Source: Holophagales bacterium UBA2201
GTDB taxonomy: Bacteria; Acidobacteriota; Thermoanaerobaculia; UBA2201
NCBI GenBank assembly: GCA_002327305.1
Contig: DCUZ01000012.1
Coordinates: 1 to 22,750, forward strand
Direction: 5' to 3'
DNA length: 22,750 nucleotides
Both the position numbers and the translations under genes were made by a program. The notes under the pieces are model-generated. The model was not told the origin of the DNA and did not search any database. It saw only the letters and a program-made list of their open reading frames with translations. The number at the start of each line of letters is the position of its first letter. Within the stretch, counting starts at the first letter, position 1. Shown here one piece after another: positions 16,501 to 21,651 of this stretch.

Positions 16501-16737
16501 GTGCATGTAGAGCATCTTGTCGAGGCCCGTCATCTTGGTCTCGATCATCTGGACGACGCTGTCCTCGACGGTCTGCGCCGAGGCGCCGGGGTAGATGGCG
16601 CTGATGGCGATGGAGGGCGGGGCGATGGGGGGGTACTGCGAGATGGGCAGGTTGTAGATGGCCAGGGCCCCGCCCAGCATCATCGCGATGGCGATGACCC
16701 AGGCGAAGACCGGCCGCTCCAGAAAGAAGTGGGACAT
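13570..16737 (-). CDS. RND multidrug efflux permease, HAE1 family (AcrB/MexB-like)
   Basis: 1055 residues, full length for the family. ATG 16737 follows AGGAGG by six bases. The N-terminus MSHFFLERPVFAWVIAI is characteristic. The proton-relay aspartates are at 407 and 408 (GLLVDDAIIVVENVER), the same numbering as E. coli AcrB, and the relay lysine is Lys944 in LTTKNAILIV. Both large periplasmic loops and 12 hydrophobic segments are present, and the family motif GYLPDEDQG starts the second half. It is an inner-membrane proton antiporter that takes substrates from the periplasm and inner leaflet and passes them to the outer-membrane factor encoded next. The order adaptor, permease, channel is that of mexAB-oprM. 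Substrates cannot be predicted from the sequence. Confidence 0.96.
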   Translation of the reverse strand: MSHFFLERPVFAWVIAIAMMLGGALAIYNLPISQYPPIAPPSIAISAIYPGASAQTVEDSVVQMIETKMTGLDKMLYMHSTADSSGTAQIELTFAPGTDPDLAWAKVQNKLQLALPSLPDIVQSRGVTVSKSTRNFLVIVGLTSEDGSMDQADLNDYAVSRIESILARVPGVGEVQTFGTAYAMRLWLDPDKLTQYGMTPEDVVAAVRTYNAEISAGQLGGAPAVKGQRMNASIVVQSLLVTPEEFAAVPLRTNPDGSVVRVRDIGRTELGTELPDVLATYNGKPVAGLAIRQEAGANALDTADRIKAKMEELSRYFPPGMKVIYPFDTTPFIRVAINEVVKTLLEAILLVFLVMYLFMGNMRATLIPTIAVPVVILGTFAVLGLFGFSINMLTMFAMVLAIGLLVDDAIIVVENVERIMGEEGLPPFEATRKSMGQIQSALVGIGLVLAAVFAPMMFFPGSTGIIYRQFSITVIASMLLSVVVALVLTPVLCASLLRPVPKGHEAAETGFRLLRPFFLWFDRFFHRARANYLGVVGHMLGRKVRFAVLFLLLVAGMAFLFHRMPTGYLPDEDQGVLLTMVQLPVGSTLEQTQGVMAAVRDHFLTREPDAVASVMAIAGMGFAGRGQNQGLMFVKLKDWDLRDRPDLRAPAVANRAMGALAGVRGAVVFTFPPPAVTELGVATGFDLMLQDRSGVGHAKLTEALVQLLGMAAQDQRLARVRPNGMADVPMYKVDIDWERAGALGVPVASIQSYLSAAFGSAYVGNFVQGGRVKRVYAQADAPYRMLPSDLDRLHVRNRQGRLVPLSAVASGRWIYGSPRLERYNSFPAMNIQGEASPGHSTGEAMRTMEELMSRLPQGIGYEWTGLSYQQRMSESQAGLLYAFSILVIFLVLAALYESWTFPISVMLVLPLGVLGGVLASSVRGMPNDVYFQIGLLTVLGLTTKNAILIVQFATQRIEQGMGLAEATLEASKLRLRPIVMTSLAFGFGVLPLAIASGAGAGAMKAIGTSVLGGMVTATFVAAIFIPLLFVVIVQLFSRKKFAPAEGAGPDAAEGH

Positions 16738-16747
16738 CCTCCGCCTC

Positions 16748-17902
16748 CTACCGCTCCGGCGTCCCCGGGACGAACGGGACGGCCTTCACCGCGGATCCGG
16801 GCCGGACCTTTTGGAGTCCCTCCACGATCACCCGGTCGCCGGCGGCGAGGCCGCCGGCGATGAGCCAGCGGTCCCCAAGGGCCCGGTCCAGTTCCAGCGC
16901 CTTTTGCTCCACCTGCCCGGCGTCGTTGACGGTCAGGGCGACGGGGTTGCCCTTGAAATCCCGGCTTATGCCCTGCTGGGGGACCAGGATGGCCTGCTCG
17001 TCCACCCCCTCCTCCAGCACCGCCCGCACGAACATCCCCGGCAGGAGGACGAGGTCGGGGTTGGGGAAGACCATGCGGATGGTGACCGAGCCGGTGGTGG
17101 GCTCCACGGTGACGTCGCGGAACTTCAGGGTCCCCTCGCGACCATAGGGGGTGCCGTCCTCCAGGAGCAATTTCGCCCGGCCCTTCGCGTCGGGGTCCTG
17201 GGCCAGCCGGCCGCCCTCGACGGCGCGCCTAAGGCGCAGGAGCTCGGCGCTGGACTGGGTGACGTCCACGTAGATGGGATCCAACTGCTGGACCACCGCC
17301 AGGGGAACGGGCTGGTAGGCGGCCACCAGCGCGCCCGGGGTGACGGAGGAGCGGCCGATGCGGCCGGCAATCGGCGATTGGATGGGGGTGTAGTCCAGGT
17401 TGATCTTCGCGTTCTGCACCGCGGCGCGGGCCTGGGCGGCCCCGGCTTCGGCGGCGGCAAGGGCGGCCGAGGCCTCGTCGGCGTCCTGCTGGCCCACGGC
17501 GTGGATCGCCGCCAGCCCCTGGAGCCGTTCGGCGCGCGAACGGGCCGAGGGGAGGTTGGCCTCGGCCATCGCGAGGGCCGCCAGGGCCTGCTCGTAAGCG
17601 GCCTGGTACTGGGAAGGATCGATCTGGTACAGGATGTCGCCGGCCCGGACCATGGCGCCCTCCTGGAAGAGGCGCTTCTGAATGATGCCGTTCACCTGGG
17701 GGCGGATCTCGGCGACGAGATAGGCCGAGACGCGGCCGGGCAGTTCCATCGTCAGCGCCAGCCGCTGGGGGACCAGGGTCACAACGCCGACTTCGGGCGG
17801 GGGGACGGACGGCGGCGCCTGTGGTTTGCAGGCGGTCAGAGACAGCCCCGCGGCGATAAGTCCCAGGGTGATCAGGTGGGTGGTGCGGTCGCGCAACAAC
17901 AT
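16748..17902 (-). CDS. RND efflux periplasmic adaptor (AcrA/MexA-like lipoprotein)
   Basis: 384 residues from ATG 17902, with AGGAGG six bases upstream. Residues 1-25 form a lipoprotein signal peptide ending in LTAC (Cys25). The lipoyl/barrel-sandwich half-motifs (EIRPQVNGIIQKRLFQEGAMVRAGDILYQID and INLDYTPIQSPIAGRIGRS) flank an alpha-helical hairpin. The beta-barrel and membrane-proximal domains follow, with LLPGMFVRAVLEEG. It is a membrane fusion protein anchored in the inner membrane that links the permease to the outer-membrane channel. It is the first gene of the operon, and its stop lies 10 bases before the permease start. The AT-rich DNA upstream holds the probable promoter and operator. 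Confidence 0.95.
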   Translation of the reverse strand: MLLRDRTTHLITLGLIAAGLSLTACKPQAPPSVPPPEVGVVTLVPQRLALTMELPGRVSAYLVAEIRPQVNGIIQKRLFQEGAMVRAGDILYQIDPSQYQAAYEQALAALAMAEANLPSARSRAERLQGLAAIHAVGQQDADEASAALAAAEAGAAQARAAVQNAKINLDYTPIQSPIAGRIGRSSVTPGALVAAYQPVPLAVVQQLDPIYVDVTQSSAELLRLRRAVEGGRLAQDPDAKGRAKLLLEDGTPYGREGTLKFRDVTVEPTTGSVTIRMVFPNPDLVLLPGMFVRAVLEEGVDEQAILVPQQGISRDFKGNPVALTVNDAGQVEQKALELDRALGDRWLIAGGLAAGDRVIVEGLQKVRPGSAVKAVPFVPGTPER

Positions 17903-17963
17903 GACGGGCCTCCTGTGAATTGGGGGAGCGAACGGGAGCGTTCAGAGTGCGGGCATCAATGCG

Positions 17964-17994
17964 AAAATACTGAATGAATAATTCAAAACTTCAA
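17964..17994 (-). promoter_or_regulatory. Probable promoter region of the efflux operon
   Basis: A short AT-rich island in otherwise GC-rich DNA lies 62-92 bases before the adaptor start. The minus strand has TTGAAG (17994-17989) and, 17 bases on, AGTATT (17971-17966), overlapping an alternative TATTTT. The matches are weak. Position and composition are the main support. Confidence 0.4.
17971..17985. promoter_or_regulatory. Candidate TetR-type operator
   Basis: TGAATGAATAATTCA is a 15-base imperfect palindrome: six of seven positions are symmetric around a central A. It lies in the spacer between the putative -35 and -10 of the efflux operon, where a repressor would block RNA polymerase. Assignment to the operon's own TetR protein is inference. 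Confidence 0.4.
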
Positions 17995-18200
17995 TACTCT
18001 ACCACGGAGGGGGTCGGCTGTAAACCCCCCCTTGACCGGGCCGCCGGCTCCGCCGCTCCATTCGGCTGCATTCACGGGGCGCCCCATGGAAGCCCTCCTC
18101 ATCGGCCCCTCCGGCGGGAATGCCCGCGCCCCCAACGAACGGCTCCGCGTGGAAAATTACCGGGGAGGGATGCGCTCCGGTGGAGGGTTCCCCCCATCCT

Positions 18201-18395
18201 CTATGGTTTTGCCCCCATGAGCCGTGCCGGGAGCAAAAACAGCGCCTTGACCAACTCGAACGCCCCGCCCACGGCGATCCCCACCAGTCTGAACGGCAGG
18301 AGCAGGAGCCAGACGAGGGGATAGAGGATCAGCGCCAGGAGGGCCAGGGGCCAGCACAGGACGAGCAGGATGCACCAGAGCAGGAATTTCACCAT
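18201..18395 (-). CDS. Small hydrophobic membrane protein, 64 residues
   Basis: ATG 18395 is preceded on the minus strand by AAGGAGGT (18412-18405) at nine bases, a strong ribosome site. The protein is almost wholly hydrophobic: residues 3-30 form one or two helices (LLWCILLVLCWPLALLALIL, then YPLVWLLLLP). A second amphipathic/hydrophobic helix follows (about 38-60) and the protein ends in MGAKP. I do not recognise a named family. The gene is divergent from the HEAT-repeat gene; the start codons are 38 bases apart and both ribosome sites lie in that gap. Length and hydrophobicity suggest an inner-membrane accessory protein. Confidence 0.65.
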   Translation of the reverse strand: MVKFLLWCILLVLCWPLALLALILYPLVWLLLLPFRLVGIAVGGAFELVKALFLLPARLMGAKP

Positions 18396-18433
18396 GGGTC
18401 GCTTACCTCCTTGAGGTTAAACGGGAGGCCTCC

Positions 18434-19690
18434 ATGAAAGTTCCGCGCCGGTGGTACACTGGTAGCCCTATGGAACCGGTCATCCTCACCCTGGCCGCGG
18501 CCGCTGTCGGGGCAACCATCGGCATCGCCTCCCACGCGGCGGCCAAAAAGAAGATCCGGATCACCCTGGAACAAGCCGCCCAGAACCTCGGACTGGTCGT
18601 CTATCCCTGGAAATATTTTGAATATGACGGCCGGCTTGACGGGCTGATCGACGGCCTGCCCGTGCAGGTGACGATGGTCAGGCGAAAAGGCAAAACGAAA
18701 ACCCGGATCACCGCGCAGGGGGCCGACCCCTCCATCACCCTGCGCCGGGAGACCCTGGCGGTGAAGCTGGGGCTGACCCCCGAGCGTTGGCTGGCCCCCG
18801 CCACGCAGACCCGGTGGGATCGGGCGGGGGACATCCTCGTCGGCGACGGCTCCTTCGACGAGCGCGTCGACTTGCGCGGCCCCCTGCCCTTCTGCCTGGC
18901 CGCCCTGGACCGGGAAGCGAGGGAGACCATCCGTTCGCTGGTGGATGATTGGGGAGGGAAGGCCCGGGATGGAAAGGTGATCGTGGAGACCGACCGCGAC
19001 CTGACCAAACTGGGGGAACTGGAAACGCTGGTCCGGTCGGTCCATCGGACCGCCGGGCTCCTCCGGCCGAGAACGCCCGACGAGATCAAGGGGGGCCTCC
19101 TGGGCAATTATCGCGGCGAGAACGATCCCCATGTCAGAAGGGCGGTCCTGGCCGCCCTAGGCCAAGCGTTCCCGGAAGACCCCGACACCCTCGCCGCGAG
19201 CCGTGAGGCCCTGGGCGACCTCGCGGACGACTGGATCCCCGTCCAGGCCGCCGCCAATCTCGGCAGGGAGGGCATTCCCCACCTCCGGGCCATCCTGAAG
19301 GACCCCCGCAAGGACGAGACCGTCCACGCCCGGTGCGTCCGGCTCCTGGGCGCCGCGCTCCCGGAGGAGGAGGCAGAATCGCTCCTCCTTGAGCACCTGG
19401 TGGATCCCCGCTCGGCCGTCGCCTTCGCGGCCGCGGAGTCGTTCGGGGAGCGGGTCGGCAGTGCCAAGGCGGTCCCCCTGCTGACGGAAACGGCCGACCA
19501 CCACGCCTCGGCCGACGTCCGGAAGGCCGCCCGCACGGCCCTCGACGCCATCGCGGTGAAATTGGAGGATGTGAAGCCCGGCGGGCTGGCCCTGGCCCCG
19601 GCGGGGGAGGACGGGCAGCTGAGCCGGGCGGAGGGGCAGGCCCCGTTCCCGCCCCTTCATCCCGGGGACGGCTCCCGCACCGCCGGCTGA
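18434..19690 (+). CDS. Membrane-anchored HEAT-repeat protein
   Basis: 418 residues from ATG 18434, chosen because GGGAGG (18423-18428) precedes it by five bases. ATG 18470 (MEPVILTL) is an alternative with no good ribosome site. Residues about 16-37 form one transmembrane helix with a positive flank (AAAKKK). Residues about 40-200 are a soluble domain of unknown family, with patterns such as LVVYPWKYFEYDGRLDG and VQVTMVRRKGKTKTRIT. From about residue 230 to 385 there are four or five HEAT-like helical pairs (DPHVRRAVLAALGQAF, WIPVQAAANLGREGIPHLRAIL, VRKAARTALDAI). The tail is disordered and rich in Gly and Pro. HEAT repeats imply protein binding; no catalytic motif is visible. I cannot assign a function. 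Confidence 0.78.
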   Translation: MKVPRRWYTGSPMEPVILTLAAAAVGATIGIASHAAAKKKIRITLEQAAQNLGLVVYPWKYFEYDGRLDGLIDGLPVQVTMVRRKGKTKTRITAQGADPSITLRRETLAVKLGLTPERWLAPATQTRWDRAGDILVGDGSFDERVDLRGPLPFCLAALDREARETIRSLVDDWGGKARDGKVIVETDRDLTKLGELETLVRSVHRTAGLLRPRTPDEIKGGLLGNYRGENDPHVRRAVLAALGQAFPEDPDTLAASREALGDLADDWIPVQAAANLGREGIPHLRAILKDPRKDETVHARCVRLLGAALPEEEAESLLLEHLVDPRSAVAFAAAESFGERVGSAKAVPLLTETADHHASADVRKAARTALDAIAVKLEDVKPGGLALAPAGEDGQLSRAEGQAPFPPLHPGDGSRTAG

Positions 19691-19787
19691 CCGCAGGGGC
19701 CGGGATGGCCTTGCGCGACCTTGTCCTTGCGGACACGACGATACCCGGACCCTGGACCCCCCATTGACCCGTCCGCCGGGGACCTGA

Positions 19788-19809
19788 GCCGGGAGGAGAT
19801 CCTCCCGGC
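19788..19809. terminator. Perfect 10-bp hairpin without T-run
   Basis: The arm GCCGGGAGGA (19788-19797) is exactly complementary to TCCTCCCGGC (19800-19809), separated by GA. It lies about 100 bases after the HEAT-protein stop. No T-run follows, so it is not a classical intrinsic terminator. It may pause or terminate with help, or stabilise the 3' end. Confidence 0.45.
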
Positions 19810-19842
19810 CTGAACCGCTTCACATCGAAGATAGATCAGGCA

Positions 19843-19871
19843 TTGACCGTGACGCCCCGTTCCACTACAAT
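19843..19871 (+). promoter_or_regulatory. Sigma-70 promoter of the Fe-S/HMA operon
   Basis: TTGACC (19843-19848), a 17-base spacer, and TACAAT (19866-19871). Each hexamer matches 5 of 6 consensus positions at optimal spacing. Initiation is expected near 19878, leaving a leader of about 70 bases before GTG 19948. It is the best promoter in the window. Confidence 0.75.
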
Positions 19872-19947
19872 GGGGCGCCGTGAACGCCCCTGCCCCGGGA
19901 TCGACGACCCGCCGTCCGGACTTCCCCCCTCGCCGGGAGGCCGGGGA

Positions 19948-20742
19948 GTGAGGCGCCTGCGCACCGCCTTCCAGGTCCTCGTGGTGGCGGCCGTGGCCGT
20001 CACGGGGGTGCGGCACGCCCTGGGGTGGAGCATGACCACGATCGAAAAGTACTGCCCCTTCGGCGGCCTCGAGACCGCCTACGCCCTCGTCACCCGTCAG
20101 AAGTTCACCTGCGCGGCCGGAGAGCTCAATCTGGCCCTCTTCCTGGCCCTCATCCTCCTCACCCTTCTGGCCCGCAAGGCCTTCTGCGGCTGGGTTTGCC
20201 CCCTGGGGGCCGTCCTCGAGTGGTGGGGCCGCCTGGGGCGGCGGTGGCTCCGCTTCTCGTCCTTCGACGGCTGGTGGCGCCCCTCGGACCGGACCCGCAA
20301 GGTCCTCCAGACCGTCCTGCGGTCGGTCGTCCTGGCCGCCGTCCTGGCCGCCACCTGGGCCACGGGGGAACTGGTCTTCCGCGGCTACGATCCCTACTAC
20401 ATCCTCTTCAGCGCCCACGGACACGATGTGATGTTCTGGAGCTACTTCATCCTGGGGGGTCTCCTGGCCCTGGGTCTGGCGATGCCCATGGCCTGGTGTA
20501 AATACCTCTGCCCTCTCGGCGCGGCGCTATGGCCGGCGTCCAAGCCGGGCCTTCTCCGGCTCCGCCGCTCGCCCGACCACTGCACGGAGTGTGGCGCCTG
20601 CGACGATGCCTGTCCCCAGTCCCTCCCGGTTTCCTCCGTGATGGAGGTCCGGTCGGGCGAGTGCACCCTCTGCTTCGAGTGCACCGCCGCCTGCCCCGTC
20701 GCCGGCGCCCTGGAACTCCGCGCCCCGGGGGGAAAACCATGA
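19948..20742 (+). CDS. NapH/CcoG-like membrane-bound 4Fe-4S ferredoxin
   Basis: 264 residues from GTG 19948, with GGGAGG (19935-19940) seven bases upstream. The TTG at 19843 that also opens this frame is the promoter -35, so it cannot be the start. Four transmembrane helices lie at about 7-26, 60-79, 120-139 and 164-183. Two cytoplasmic CxxxCP motifs follow helices 2 and 4: FCGWVCPLG (Cys80, Cys84) and WCKYLCPLG (Cys184, Cys188). The C-terminal ferredoxin domain has two complete clusters: Cys212/215/218/222 and Cys239/242/245/249. A loop motif YCPFGGLET (Cys36) and Cys55 probably face the periplasm. NapH, CcoG and NosR relatives move electrons across the membrane, and CcoG reduces Cu(II). The electron acceptor here is unknown. 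Its stop overlaps the next start (ATGA). Confidence 0.88.
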   Translation: MRRLRTAFQVLVVAAVAVTGVRHALGWSMTTIEKYCPFGGLETAYALVTRQKFTCAAGELNLALFLALILLTLLARKAFCGWVCPLGAVLEWWGRLGRRWLRFSSFDGWWRPSDRTRKVLQTVLRSVVLAAVLAATWATGELVFRGYDPYYILFSAHGHDVMFWSYFILGGLLALGLAMPMAWCKYLCPLGAALWPASKPGLLRLRRSPDHCTECGACDDACPQSLPVSSVMEVRSGECTLCFECTAACPVAGALELRAPGGKP

Positions 20743-21140
20743 GGGTCCCCCCCTGGACCGTCCCCCTCCTGGTCCTCCTGTGCGCCGCCCTCGGCCTGGC
20801 GGGCGCCCGGTTCCTGGTGCGCCCCAGCGTCGTGCTGGACCTGGCCCAGGCCCCTTCCGATGCCGATCTACGCACGACGGTCCTGGTGGTGGGCGGCCTG
20901 TTTTGCGTGGACACCGCCGAGCGCGCCGCCGGCCAACTCGATGGCCTGCCGGGGGTGGTCCGCTTCACCGCCTACGCCTCCCGCAACCGGGCCGAGGTCC
21001 TCTACGACCCGGCCGTGGCCACCGCCGAAACCATCCGAAAAGCCATCGAGGGCCCCGTCTATGACAAGGAAACGGGCGAGTTCCTTTTCGGTCTCTATCG
21101 CGTCGTGGAGGCGGATGGTGTAAAATATAGCGCGCCATAA
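20739..21140 (+). CDS. Membrane-anchored HMA-like protein with single-cysteine loop
   Basis: 133 residues from ATG 20739, which overlaps the upstream stop. The longer open frame from 20529 is a shadow of the ferredoxin gene. An N-terminal signal anchor (about 7-25) is followed by a beta-alpha-beta-beta-alpha-beta stretch (about 45-108) resembling the heavy-metal-associated fold: TTVLVVGGLFCVDTAERAAGQLDGLPGVVRF, then NRAEVLYDPAVATAETIRKAIEG. In the canonical GMTCxxC loop the first cysteine is kept (Cys56) but the second is Thr59. Chelation by a CxxC pair inside one molecule is therefore impossible; dimeric binding, a thiol-redox role or loss of metal binding remain. The last 25 residues extend past the fold. 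Homology to HMA is inferred from pattern, not proven. Confidence 0.75.
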   Translation: MRVPPWTVPLLVLLCAALGLAGARFLVRPSVVLDLAQAPSDADLRTTVLVVGGLFCVDTAERAAGQLDGLPGVVRFTAYASRNRAEVLYDPAVATAETIRKAIEGPVYDKETGEFLFGLYRVVEADGVKYSAP

Positions 21141-21167
21141 CCCCTGAAAGCCAAGAGGAGGTCATCC

Positions 21168-21566
21168 ATGTTCCGTTCCACCGTCATCCTGTTCGTTGCG
21201 TTCATCCTAGCCCTCGCGGGCGTCCTTTCGGCCGCCGCGACCAAGGCCCCCGAGACCGCCGTGTTCCAGGTCCCCGACCTCAAAGACGAGGCCCTGGTCA
21301 AGAAACTGACCCAGTCGCTGGCCGGCCTCCCCGGCATCCTCGCCGCCAAGGCCGACGCCGAAGCGGGGAAGTTCCTGGTCACGTTCGAGCCCGGCAAGAC
21401 CGATTCGGAAGCCCTGACCCGGGCCCTGGCCCAGGCGGCCCCCGAAGCCAAGTTGGAGAAGGTCCAGCCCGCCGACCCCAAGGCCGCCAAGAAGGATTGC
21501 GGCAAGTGCCCCAGCAAGGACAAGTGCAAGGACGCCGAAAAGGACAAGGGCAAAGAGAAGAAATAG
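21168..21566 (+). CDS. Exported HMA-fold-like protein with Cys- and Lys-rich tail
   Basis: 132 residues from ATG 21168; AGGAGGT (21156-21162) lies five bases before it. Residues 1-23 are a signal peptide (FILALAGVLSAAA). Residues about 30-97 again have an HMA-like order of strands and helices: TAVFQVPDLKDEALVKKLTQSLAGLPGILAAKAD, then GKFLVTFEPGKTDSEALTRAL. The metal-loop cysteines are entirely absent (VPDLKDE). The tail (about 98-132) is charged and disordered and holds the only cysteines, Cys111, Cys114 and Cys120, in DCGKCPSKDKCKD, a CxxC-x5-C arrangement that could bind a metal. It is the last gene of the operon, followed by two terminators. A periplasmic metal- or thiol-handling role is inference. 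Confidence 0.75.
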   Translation: MFRSTVILFVAFILALAGVLSAAATKAPETAVFQVPDLKDEALVKKLTQSLAGLPGILAAKADAEAGKFLVTFEPGKTDSEALTRALAQAAPEAKLEKVQPADPKAAKKDCGKCPSKDKCKDAEKDKGKEKK

Positions 21567-21583
21567 TCCCTCCGCCCTTTACC

Positions 21584-21611
21584 GGACCTCCCACCGCGGG
21601 GAGGCCCTTTT
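21584..21611 (+). terminator. Intrinsic terminator 1 of the Fe-S/HMA operon
   Basis: The arm GGACCTCCC (21584-21592) pairs with GGGAGGCCC (21599-21607) with one A/C mismatch and is followed by TTTT (21608-21611). It starts 17 bases after the last stop codon. Confidence 0.6.
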
Positions 21612-21612
21612 G

Positions 21613-21639
21613 ACGCCCCGGCCCCCGCCGGGGCGTTTT
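21613..21639 (+). terminator. Intrinsic terminator 2 of the Fe-S/HMA operon
   Basis: A perfect 10-bp stem: ACGCCCCGGC (21613-21622), loop CCCC, GCCGGGGCGT (21627-21636), followed by TTT. The T-run is on the plus strand only, so it serves the upstream operon and not the convergent beta-helix gene. Confidence 0.85.
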
Positions 21640-21651
21640 GATTGTGCCCTC

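Larger units (their letters stand above)
17903..18200. other. Intergenic region upstream of the efflux operon
   Basis: 298 bases without a convincing gene. Apart from the promoter/operator island there is a 6-bp inverted repeat (GGGGGT at 18009-18014, ACCCCC at 18024-18029) with no T-run on either side. The open frames here lack ribosome sites and are proline/arginine-rich. Confidence 0.6.

Noticed and set aside
14221..16863. Plus-strand open frame of 880 codons opposite the RND permease
   Set aside because: It is an antisense shadow caused by GC-rich third positions. The product is rich in His, Gly, Glu and Arg without domains, while the minus strand encodes a complete AcrB-like protein.
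18009..18029. Inverted repeat GGGGGT/ACCCCC as a terminator for the small membrane gene
   Set aside because: It has a 6-bp stem and a 9-base loop, and no T-run follows on the minus strand.
19843..19947. TTG start for the membrane ferredoxin
   Set aside because: The TTG is the -35 of a well-formed promoter, and the peptide it would add is Pro/Arg-rich. GTG 19948 has a good ribosome site.
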